Source of the DNA: Verrucomicrobiota bacterium
GTDB lineage: Bacteria > Verrucomicrobiota > Verrucomicrobiia > Verrucomicrobiales > DEV007
Assembly: GCA_003402735.1 (NCBI GenBank)
Contig: QQNE01000009.1
Span: 1-64,000, forward strand
Direction of reading: 5' to 3'
DNA length: 64,000 nucleotides
The notes under the pieces were generated by a model, which had not been told where the DNA came from, did no database searches, and saw nothing but the letters and a program-made list of their open reading frames with translations. Shown here in pieces: positions 1 to 7,396 of the stretch. Each line of letters begins with the position of its first letter. The stretch's first letter is position 1. Position numbers and translations under genes: made by a program.

Positions 1-1530
1 GGATGCAGTGAGCTTGTGCAGATCCGCCCCAGCCCGATACGCCTCGATCATCTTGGTCTCGCCCGCGATGGCAGCCGCGGCCCGCAGCTCCACCTGGGAG
101 TAGTCGGCCACGACGAACTTGTGGCCGGGCTCGGGCACGAACGCCTCGCGCAACTCGCCCCTTCCGATGTTCTGGAGGTTCGGCTCCTTCGAGGAGAATC
201 GGCCAGTCGCCGTGCCGGTTGGTTCGAACCTCGCGTGAATGCGACCATCGGCTTGCACGTGGGCCAGGAGGGATTCGGCTTGCTGGGCCCGTTTGATCGC
301 TTCCCGGTGAGCCAGCACCAGAGGCACGATTCGCCCGTCGTCCGCTTCCTTGAGCGCTGCCTCGGCCGTGGAATCCAGTTCGAGCCCGGCGGCCCGGAGC
401 GCGGCCAGGAGCTGGGGCTGGCTGGCCGGGTTGAGGCTGGGTTTGCCCAGGGCTTCGCGTAGAGCGGCACTCGCCTGGATCGCATCGGCGTTTGCTTTGG
501 CGGCGATCGTTCGAAGCTTATCGGCGTCCACCCGGATGCCGGCGGCCTCCATCTCCACCACGCGCGGCAGGAGATCGCTCTCCAGCGCCCACACGTTCTC
601 CAGGCCCGCTTTCCCGATCTCCGCCTCCAGCACTCCGGCCAAGTCGTGGAGGTGGGCCACGTCCCGGGCCGCGTAGGTGAGCTGGTCTTCGGTGAGGAAC
701 ATGGCCCCCCAATCGGACCGGCTCTGGTCCGGGCCCGGCGCGATGCCGAAGTGCCGCTGGAGGCATTGGTCGAGGTTGTTGCCGGGCTTGGTTCCGGCAG
801 CCAAAAGCCGGGCGGCGGTGAGCGTGCAGATCACCTTCGGGAGCCGCAGCCCGCATTTCACCCGAAGCCACAAGGCATCGAACTTTGCATTATGAGCCAC
901 GATCGTGGCCTCCCTCAGTATCTCGCCCAGCGCGCCCAGGTCGTAGCCGAGCGCCATGAGGTCGAGCATCCACACCGGTCCGGCGTCCCGCCGCAGGGTG
1001 AGGAGGCGGATGTCGCCGCGCCAGGGATCAAGGCCGTCGCCCTTCCGCGGGCCGTGGGTTTCGATGTCCAGGGCGATCCGACCGGTAGAAGAGAGGATGA
1101 GATCGTCAATGACGCGGTCGAAGTCCGCCCGCGATGAGCAGAAGCTGGTCTCCCGTGCAGGCCGATTCCCCGGACAAACCCGGACATTTCGGACGGCATT
1201 CGCGCTACTCCCTCGGGTTCCAGGCAAGAGCGCTTCTTCAAATCCCGATTTCCTGTTTTCGTTTTCTTCCTGCGTACGCGCGTAAGTAACTTCAAAGCCG
1301 TCCGAAACGTCCGGGAGGGAGAGCGCTATGGAGGCCCGGACGCTTCGGACGGGCTTTTCGGACTCAATCACGTGATCGGGATCTTCGCGTTCAGCGACGG
1401 CCAGAAGTGAGTCTCTGAGCGCTTCCAGACGCCCTTCGATGGCGACCACATCGATGCGTTGCAGAAGCTGTCCGAACGGCTTTGCGGAATCGCCAAGAGA
1501 AGCGGTGGTTGGGATGACTGGGCGGTTCAT
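1..1530 (-). CDS. Family A DNA polymerase with 3'-5' exonuclease domain, C-terminus cut by window edge
   Basis: I read this frame directly; it is open from an ATG at 1530 to the window edge (510 codons). After about 135 unconserved residues comes a DnaQ-like exonuclease: ExoI motif ALDIETH (D155, E157), ExoII with AHNAKFD, ExoIII with YAARDVAHLHDL. The polymerase domain follows, with motif A VADYSQVELR near the left edge; motifs B and C lie outside the window. There is no 5' nuclease domain, so it resembles phage-type Pol A rather than housekeeping Pol I. The start codon overlaps the stop of the primase-helicase gene as ATGA (1527-1530), implying translational coupling. Likely replicates the element. 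Confidence 0.85.
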   Translation of the reverse strand, partial: MNRPVIPTTASLGDSAKPFGQLLQRIDVVAIEGRLEALRDSLLAVAEREDPDHVIESEKPVRSVRASIALSLPDVSDGFEVTYARTQEENENRKSGFEEALLPGTRGSSANAVRNVRVCPGNRPARETSFCSSRADFDRVIDDLILSSTGRIALDIETHGPRKGDGLDPWRGDIRLLTLRRDAGPVWMLDLMALGYDLGALGEILREATIVAHNAKFDALWLRVKCGLRLPKVICTLTAARLLAAGTKPGNNLDQCLQRHFGIAPGPDQSRSDWGAMFLTEDQLTYAARDVAHLHDLAGVLEAEIGKAGLENVWALESDLLPRVVEMEAAGIRVDADKLRTIAAKANADAIQASAALREALGKPSLNPASQPQLLAALRAAGLELDSTAEAALKEADDGRIVPLVLAHREAIKRAQQAESLLAHVQADGRIHARFEPTGTATGRFSSKEPNLQNIGRGELREAFVPEPGHKFVVADYSQVELRAAAAIAGETKMIEAYRAGADLHKLTAS

Positions 1531-4088
1531 CTCGGTGCGAACAAGGGTTCAACTTCGGAATCTGCCAAGCCGCCCTCATCCAGAAGGCTAACGTGCTTGA
1601 AACCCCGCTTGATTGAGGAACCTCGGGAGATGTCGTTGCGCTTGCCCGCGCGGTGGAACTCCATCATGAGCGGGCCGAGTTGCTGTTCGAACCGGTGCTT
1701 CTGAAGGGCTGTCCAGTTCTGGTTGGAACAGAAGTTTTCGTAGGCGACGAGTATCTCCTCCGTGGTTAGCGAAGCATCTTCCTGGCGCCTCACTTTCCGC
1801 TTGACGAAGAGGCGCAGGGAATCGCTCTCGGCCAGCAGCGCGTCGATGCGATCCTCCTGGGCGGCGCTCACGGGGAAGCGACCGCCCGTCTCCGAGAGCC
1901 GGCGAAGCTTGAGCGCGCCGACGAGAAACCAGTTGAGGATGCCGCTGCCTTCTTCTTCGAGCAGTAGCCGGTCGAAGTCATCGATCTGCCTGCCGGCGGA
2001 CCGGTCGAACTCGATGAGAAGCAGGCGTCGCTTCCAGGCGCTCTCGTCGCCATCGAGCTTCACGCGGAGGCGGTCGTTGCAGGTGATGAGGACGTTGTGC
2101 TCGCCGAGGATGTCGCGCTTGCGGCCACCCTTGGTCTCCATGGTTAGCGGGTCGCCGCCGGTAAGGGCCTTGATCACCTTGGCCCCACGGCAGGACAGGA
2201 AGTCGCCGTCCACATCCGAGCCCACGAGCAGACTGGCCTGTTCCAGGTTATCCAACTCGAAGCGGTCGTCGAGCAGCCGGGTGCGCAACTGCTTGACGTT
2301 TTGCATCCCCACCAAACCCTGGATCACTCGGGCGATGGTGCCTTTTCCCGCGCCTCCGGTTCCGGCGAGGATGAGCATCTTCTGCCAGCTGTTGCGGCCG
2401 GTGAGGTAGAGGCCGCCCATCAATTGAAGCAAATCAGCATCCTCGGGCGACATCGAGGAGAGGACCAGATCGCCGAGAAACCAGGGACAAACCGCCTCCG
2501 CCGCGAAGGGCACGGGACACTGGTGAAGGCTGAAATAGTGGGGCGAGAACGAACGCAGCTCGGGCGGATCGACATCGAGATGCAACATGCCGTTGGCCAG
2601 ATGGATGACCCGCCCGTCGCGCCGGAAGGCGTTGCGCCGTTCCGTCTCGGCCTCGATCACGGTGACCATGCTAGCAAGCCGGTCCTGCTTGCGGCGAAGC
2701 TCCAAGATCGCGTTATTGAAGTCTCGCGACTGCTTTAAGAGGTAGATTGCGATCCTCTGGCGCAGGCTCGCTTCGGTGATCCAGCGCCACAAGCCCAGTT
2801 CCTCTTCGTAGGCGTAGAATTGGTGAGAGGACGGCTCATAGATGACGAGATTCTCGAAGGCGAATCGCCCGGCCCAGTAGTGGAAGTTGAAGTCGACGAC
2901 CACGGTCTCGCCGGTGTTGCGGTCCTCCATCGTTTCGAAGGGACGGCCGTGCCTCCGGAGGAGCCATTGGTTCGGGTTCTCCGGTCCGGTGCCCCAGGCC
3001 GAAACCGGCTGGGAACTCTCGACCGACTTTTCCACCAGGTTGCTGCGGAGCCTGGTGCAATGGCGATCGATCACGCCCTTGGTTCGCGCCTCGAACCACT
3101 GGCAAACGTCCGCCAGGGATCGGCCGTCGCAATGGGCGTGCAGGCATTTGAATCCGGGCGGTTTACCGGCGAAAATAACCGTGTCCGAACCGGGCTCGGC
3201 CTGGGGCTCGGTGGAGTGCTCTGCTTCCCAGAGACATCGCACCGCCCACTTTTCGCTGTCGGGATCCAGGCAGTCGCCGAGCCGTCCCGCCTGGCGAAAC
3301 AGGGCGAGAATATCCAAGGTATGAACGTCTCCCTGATATTCGGCCTTCCAATCCGGGCGCTTTTCTTTCCTGCCGGTCTTTCTCTCCGGAAGGCCGAAGC
3401 CGAACCACTCGACGAGAAGCGCCCAGCTGACTTCCGGGATCGGCCCGGTTACTTCCCAGATGTAACGGTGGCCCGACCGGTGAATGGAAGGCGCCAACAC
3501 CAGGTTGTGGCCATTGCTGTAGAGTTCGGCGGTGACCTTCGGGGTCAGCTGGGCGGTGAGGGGGCGCCTGGCTTTGAGAACGGCCTCGGGAAGGTCGGGG
3601 CACAAGAAGTGGAGATGGGCTCCCCCTCCGGTACGCTCGCGGGGCACTGCGGTCAGCTCAGGACGCTCCGCCAGCCAAGCGCGCACGGAGTCTCCCTGGT
3701 CGGGCTTGCTGTCGAGATCGACTGCGACGAAGGGCGGGCGGACCACCACGCCAAGGTTGAAGCTTGTGCCAGTAGCGAAGACTTCTTTGAGATCTTGTAG
3801 CTCGACATCGGCCGCCTGATGCTCCTTCCACCCCTTGGAAACGGGCTTCTTCCCCCTCTCGTGGGGTTGCCCGCGATCTGGGGCGCTGAGATGATGCACC
3901 GCCCAGTTGAGCTGCTGGAGATAGAAGCGGGAGGCAGCCAACCTGTCCCACTCGTTGATGGCGGCGGGGATCTCGAAAATCCCGCCCTCCGAAAGTGGAG
4001 TGCTGCCACTCTGAAGAGCGTCTTGTTCCGGTGTGCTGCCATGGTTTGCCCCGGCACCGCCACATTGAGGGGAACTGCTGCCATCCAC
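1527..4088 (-). CDS. Primase-polymerase / D5-like SF3 helicase fusion (element replication protein)
   Basis: An 853-residue protein of the kind phages and plasmids use to initiate and prime replication. The N-terminal half is an archaeo-eukaryotic-type primase-polymerase: catalytic VAVDLDS (D124, D126) followed by GGGAHLH (about 155-160). A Cys/His-bearing linker with KCLHAHC lies near 314-320. The C-terminal half is an SF3 helicase: Walker A GTGGAGKGT at 576-584, Walker B-like LLVGSDVDG near 620-628, and the motif C/sensor Asn in LITCNDR (N671), with the arginine-rich WKRRLLLIEF after it. The stop overlaps the start of the DNA polymerase gene by four bases. The start at 4088 is the longest reading; the first ~40 residues are low complexity, so a later start is possible. 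Confidence 0.85.
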   Translation of the reverse strand: MDGSSSPQCGGAGANHGSTPEQDALQSGSTPLSEGGIFEIPAAINEWDRLAASRFYLQQLNWAVHHLSAPDRGQPHERGKKPVSKGWKEHQAADVELQDLKEVFATGTSFNLGVVVRPPFVAVDLDSKPDQGDSVRAWLAERPELTAVPRERTGGGAHLHFLCPDLPEAVLKARRPLTAQLTPKVTAELYSNGHNLVLAPSIHRSGHRYIWEVTGPIPEVSWALLVEWFGFGLPERKTGRKEKRPDWKAEYQGDVHTLDILALFRQAGRLGDCLDPDSEKWAVRCLWEAEHSTEPQAEPGSDTVIFAGKPPGFKCLHAHCDGRSLADVCQWFEARTKGVIDRHCTRLRSNLVEKSVESSQPVSAWGTGPENPNQWLLRRHGRPFETMEDRNTGETVVVDFNFHYWAGRFAFENLVIYEPSSHQFYAYEEELGLWRWITEASLRQRIAIYLLKQSRDFNNAILELRRKQDRLASMVTVIEAETERRNAFRRDGRVIHLANGMLHLDVDPPELRSFSPHYFSLHQCPVPFAAEAVCPWFLGDLVLSSMSPEDADLLQLMGGLYLTGRNSWQKMLILAGTGGAGKGTIARVIQGLVGMQNVKQLRTRLLDDRFELDNLEQASLLVGSDVDGDFLSCRGAKVIKALTGGDPLTMETKGGRKRDILGEHNVLITCNDRLRVKLDGDESAWKRRLLLIEFDRSAGRQIDDFDRLLLEEEGSGILNWFLVGALKLRRLSETGGRFPVSAAQEDRIDALLAESDSLRLFVKRKVRRQEDASLTTEEILVAYENFCSNQNWTALQKHRFEQQLGPLMMEFHRAGKRNDISRGSSIKRGFKHVSLLDEGGLADSEVEPLFAPR

Positions 4089-4139
4089 TTCCGCCTCGCT
4101 CCCACTGACGCTGCGATTCTCGTGGGCACCGCTGCCGAC

Positions 4140-4280
4140 CTATTGCCATCCTTCCTTGGCGGATCGGCGGGAAACGGTTCGCTCGGGGATGTCGAACCGG
4201 GCTGCCAACTGCCGCAGAGATTCGCCGGAGGACTCGTAGTGGGCGCGAATCTTCGCCCAGTCTCGATGGGGTCGCTTCAT
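4140..4280 (-). CDS. 46-residue HTH protein, terminase-small-subunit-like N-terminal motif
   Basis: A very short frame from ATG at 4280 to TAG at 4140-4142. It encodes a basic start, then a W-x-x-I-x-x-x-Y pattern (WAKIRAHYESSG), SLRQLAARFDIPERTVSRRS and a terminal KEGWQ. This is the pattern of the small HTH found at the front of phage terminase small subunits and related DNA-binding proteins. It sits between the excisionase-like gene and the primase-helicase gene, 51 bases upstream of the latter, on the same strand. Function is not proven; a regulator of the replication module or a truncated terminase-like HTH are both possible. Confidence 0.6.
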   Translation of the reverse strand: MKRPHRDWAKIRAHYESSGESLRQLAARFDIPERTVSRRSAKEGWQ

Positions 4281-4306
4281 GCTACTGGAAGGGAAAGAGA
4301 AGCGAT

Positions 4307-4546
4307 TCAGCGATCTGCTGACGTGTTGAGGTGACCCGGGGTGGGGACACTCACGCTCATCTTGTCGAGCGCAGCCTCCAGTTCACTGCGGCGGTAGCGC
4401 ACGGAACGGCTGATCCGGACATAGGGGATCAGACCCTGCTTGCGCCAGGCATAGAGCTGCCGGGGACGGATGCGGAGGAACTCGCAGGCCTCGATTTCGG
4501 TGAGGAGCGGTTCGGGACGATGGGTTGGTTCGGAATGCGGACTCAT
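4307..4546 (-). CDS. MerR-like/excisionase-type helix-turn-helix protein
   Basis: A 79-residue protein with the HTH_17 pattern: LLTEIEACEFLRIRPRQLYAWRKQGLIPYVRISRSVRYRRSELEAAL, that is, two helices, a recognition segment ending in a basic turn, and a final helix beginning with SELEAAL. Such proteins are excisionases or early regulators in integrative elements. It is the first gene of the leftward element operon, followed at short distance by the 46-residue HTH gene and the primase-helicase. No integrase lies next to it, which is unusual for a true Xis, so a regulatory role is equally possible. The ATG at 4546 is the only reasonable start before the domain. Confidence 0.75.
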   Translation of the reverse strand: MSPHSEPTHRPEPLLTEIEACEFLRIRPRQLYAWRKQGLIPYVRISRSVRYRRSELEAALDKMSVSVPTPGHLNTSADR

Positions 4547-5204
4547 GCCGCAGTCCGCGTGTCAACGAACCGGATCGGCCGTTTCTACGCCCTGGAAACC
4601 GCACAACGCCGATGAGCATCGGAATGCATTTTACTGAGAGAGTGACCAGACCACCTCCGAGCGGTGAGAGATCGGGCGGGGCAATTACTTTGAGGCGCAA
4701 CAAACATCCCATCGGTAAGCCCTTCAGTAGTCCATCGCTCAGTGCTTCCTCTGATCATGCGCCCCAACAGTCCATGGGGAACTTCCACCATCCACTGGGC
4801 CGGCCTTCAAGCGATTCCGATCGTAGCCCGCCAGAGGAAGAAGACCGCATGGACGCCGACCCTCATCTCACTCGGTTCCGACGACTCGACGGTCAGCTTT
4901 GTCGCGTGCGCGGATCGCATGCCACTCTTAGCGACGATTCCTCGGCCGCCTCGCCGCACTCAAGAAGCTGGGCGACATCTACGAACATCGAAACGAATTG
5001 CTTCCAGACGAGGAGATCGACCTGATTTACGATCAGTGAAAAGGCTGCGGCTACGCCCCCTTTCACCCCAAGCCCCGCGCATGACAGACCATGACAACTT
5101 GGGCGCACGATTCTCCACGACACCGCATTCACACCCCCGATCCCGTTTGCAGGAAAGCCCGTAGGAATGCAGGGTTTCGCATGAACCAACCTTCACATCA
5201 AGAA
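4547..5204. other. Element end region without an intact gene
   Basis: About 650 bases between the excisionase-like gene and the host gene fragment. No frame gives a convincing complete protein. The plus strand between 4926 and 5038 has a short stretch with strong coding character (see the separate entry). Promoter(s) for the leftward operon should lie just right of 4546, but I could not identify a convincing -35/-10 pair. Attachment-site sequences, if present, should be near the right edge of this interval. Confidence 0.4.
4927..5038 (+). pseudogene. Possible C-terminal remnant of an unidentified gene
   Basis: After an in-frame TAG at about 4927-4929, one plus-strand frame reads RFLGRLAALKKLGDIYEHRN then ELLPDEEIDLIYDQ and a TGA at 5036-5038. 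The codons have C or G in most third positions and the peptide looks like a helical protein tail, unlike the neighbouring frames. There is no ATG or GTG start inside it, and the upstream sequence continues in other frames, so I read it as the end of a decayed gene at the element boundary. The family is not recognised. Confidence 0.3.
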
Positions 5205-5472
5205 TGCCCGTCCAATCCACCGCGCAAACCACCACCGGATCACCCGCCCCCAACAACACAAACCCGATGGCCTCCAAAGAATCTTCCACGTCCACCACCG
5301 GCGTGATCCATCCCCCACAAAGCGGATGCCCCGGAGGCGGCGTCACCTCGAATCGGAACGGAGCGATCCGCAATCCGTCCGGCGCGGCCGTGCCCGTCCC
5401 GGGCCACAAGGATGCGCCCCCCGCGGCGCAAGCGCTTTGCAAGAGACGTCGGCGTGAAAGAGAGCGTTTCAT
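5205..5472 (-). pseudogene. 5' fragment of a Tat-exported ceramidase-like protein, interrupted by the element
   Basis: Translation from ATG at 5472 gives a twin-arginine signal (MKRSLSRRRLLQSACAAGG), then a start typical of bacterial neutral/alkaline ceramidase-like enzymes: RIAPFRFEVTPPPGHPLCGG with a later FVLLGAGDPVVVCAVDWTGI. Family members continue for several hundred residues. Here host-like sequence ends after roughly 90 codons, near 5205, and the frame then runs into low-quality sequence with no family character. An upstream in-frame ATG at 5484 exists, but 5472 places the Tat motif properly. The rest of the gene should lie left of the window if the element inserted cleanly. Family assignment is from memory of N-terminal motifs, so it is moderate. 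Confidence 0.6.
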
Positions 5473-5547
5473 GGGCGGGAGCATACCGGACCACCGTCCG
5501 CTTGACCAGCCTCTCGCGCAATGAATCTGGAAGGCGGGCGGCGCGCC

Positions 5548-7212
5548 TCAATACACGTCGCGCTGGTAACGCTTGTCCTTCTTCATCTGCTTCACATAGT
5601 TCGCCGCGTCGTCCGTGCTCATGCCACCGTGCGTGGCGATCAATTCGTGCAGGGCGTCATCCACGTCCTTCGCCATTTTCGAGGCGTCGCCACACACGTA
5701 AAAATGCGCGCCTTCCTCCAGCCAGGCCCAGATGTCCCGGCCCTGTCTGGCCAGGAGATGCTGGACATAGACCTTCTCCCCCTGATCACGTGACCAGGCC
5801 AAATCCAGTCGGGTGAGGAAGCCACTGGCATGATAGGCCTCGAACTCGTCCTCGTAAAAATAGTCGAGGGCGCGGTGGGGGTTGCCGAAAAAGAGCCAGT
5901 TCCGACCCGTGGCCCCGACGGCTTCCCGTTCCTCAAGAAAGGCCCGAAACGGAGCAATCCCGGTTCCCGGACCCACCATGATCATGGGCACCGCGGGATC
6001 GGTGGGTGGCTTGAATCCTTTGGCCGCCTGCACGAAAACGCCGGCGGTGTCGCCATCCGGCAAACGATCCGCCAGGAAGGTGGAAGCTACGCCGAGGCGG
6101 CGGCGGCCGCGCGATTCATACTCCACACGCGCCACGGTGAGATGGACCTGATCGGGGTGTTTCTTGAGGCTGGAGGAGATCGAGTAAAGCCTCGGGTTCA
6201 GTTTGCCCAGGACCGCAACCAATTCCTCCGCGGCGTATTTCACCTGGGGAAACGCCAGGAAAAGATCGACGATCTCGCGTCCCTCGCACCAGGCTTGGAA
6301 ATCCTTGTTCATCTCCGGGAGCAGCAAGTGTTTCAGGTAGAAATCCTTGGCCCGGTCCGCGAAATCCTTGAGAAATTTTCGGGAGATGCCGGTGATCGAG
6401 TAGCTGCCGATGAGGGCCGCGCGCAAGGAAGTCTCCCTGTTCTCCGGGGTCAGGACGCTCTCCTCCCCGGAACAGCCGACACACTGCAACAACTCCTCCA
6501 CCAGCGCCGGATCGTTCCTCGGAACCAGCCCGAGGGAATCGCCCACCTCATAGCTCAGTCCGGAACCGGCCAGACTGAACTCCAAGTGCCGGGTGTCCTT
6601 GGGTGAACCCGGACCGCAAAGTCGCTTCTGAACCAGAAGCGAGGCGGGAAACGGATTCTTCTTGGAATAACCAGCCGGAACTTCTTCCTCCTCCTTTTCC
6701 CCGGCGGCGGCCACGGTGCCTGGCACCTGAACCGGAGCCAGTTGATGCAACGCGCCGGTGACGGAACTCCACCAAGCCTGGGCCGGTTCTTCAAACTCCA
6801 ACGGGCAATCGGTGCGCGGCGCAAACCGACGCGCCCCCAACTCCTCGAACCGACGATCCAGATTCTTGCCCATCCCGCAGAAAATCTTGTAATCCGTGTC
6901 GCCCAGCCCCAGGACGGAAAAACTGAGATTCTCCAGCCTCGGCGCTTCCGCGGATTCGAGGTGATTCCAGAAATCGACCGCGTTGTCCGGCGGCTCGCCC
7001 TCCCCCCAGGTGCTCGAGACGGCCAAGAGGTATTTCTCCCGGGTCAGATCGACCTCGCGAAATTTTGCCATGTCAACGACCGGGGCTTCATAGCCAAGGG
7101 CGGCGAGTTTGCGGCCAAAATTCTTGGCCAACTCTTCCGCGGTTCCGGATTGCGAGCCAAACATCACGACGACGCGGGCGTGTCCATTTTCCGGCAGGGA
7201 TTCTGTGTTCAC
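5548..7212 (-). CDS. cysJ: Sulfite reductase flavoprotein subunit-like diflavin reductase
   Basis: A 554-residue diflavin reductase that passes electrons from NADPH through FAD and FMN to a haem partner, classically the sulfite reductase haemoprotein CysI. Flavodoxin domain: FGSQSGTAEELAKNFG at 18-33, SSTWGEGEPPDN at 66-77, LGLGDTDY at 101-108. FAD domain: RLYSISSS at 341-348 and GVASTFL at 374-380. NADPH domain: GPGTGIAPFRAFL at 414-426 and YVCGDA near the end, closing with RDVY, whose last Tyr would stack on FAD. Length and domain order fit CysJ (about 600 residues). No cysI neighbour is present, so the electron acceptor is not shown by context. Confidence 0.85.
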   Translation of the reverse strand: MNTESLPENGHARVVVMFGSQSGTAEELAKNFGRKLAALGYEAPVVDMAKFREVDLTREKYLLAVSSTWGEGEPPDNAVDFWNHLESAEAPRLENLSFSVLGLGDTDYKIFCGMGKNLDRRFEELGARRFAPRTDCPLEFEEPAQAWWSSVTGALHQLAPVQVPGTVAAAGEKEEEEVPAGYSKKNPFPASLLVQKRLCGPGSPKDTRHLEFSLAGSGLSYEVGDSLGLVPRNDPALVEELLQCVGCSGEESVLTPENRETSLRAALIGSYSITGISRKFLKDFADRAKDFYLKHLLLPEMNKDFQAWCEGREIVDLFLAFPQVKYAAEELVAVLGKLNPRLYSISSSLKKHPDQVHLTVARVEYESRGRRRLGVASTFLADRLPDGDTAGVFVQAAKGFKPPTDPAVPMIMVGPGTGIAPFRAFLEEREAVGATGRNWLFFGNPHRALDYFYEDEFEAYHASGFLTRLDLAWSRDQGEKVYVQHLLARQGRDIWAWLEEGAHFYVCGDASKMAKDVDDALHELIATHGGMSTDDAANYVKQMKKDKRYQRDVY

Positions 7213-7396
7213 TTGTATTCTCTCTGAGTTGCTGGAGGCTCCGCTGCAAGATACGTTCCAAGGCGCGTGAAGATACCCACGACGAGCGCCGTTGCACCGA
7301 AGAAATGCCTTTCCCTTGCCAGGGCAGGGGTTTGGTGGAACCGGAAGTCTGCGGAATTGAATAGCCCCGGAAAGGGAGACGGTCCAAAAGAGTGCT

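Larger units (their letters stand above)
1..5204. mobile_element. One end of an integrated phage- or plasmid-like element (left end outside window)
   Basis: All recognisable genes here are replication or DNA-binding genes on the minus strand: family A DNA polymerase, primase-polymerase/SF3 helicase, a mini-HTH protein and an excisionase-like HTH protein. They overlap or sit close together, as in a phage early module. On the right the block abuts the 5' fragment of a Tat-exported host gene that stops matching its family near 5205, so I place the junction at about 5200. No integrase is visible; it may lie left of the window or have been lost. The boundary is inferred from where host-type coding ends, not from matched att repeats. 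Confidence 0.6.

Noticed and set aside
4525-5164. Plus-strand open frames of 140 and 166 codons at the element end
   Set aside because: They change character along their length and match no family; only the 4927-5038 stretch in a third frame looks coding-like, and it is reported as a possible remnant.
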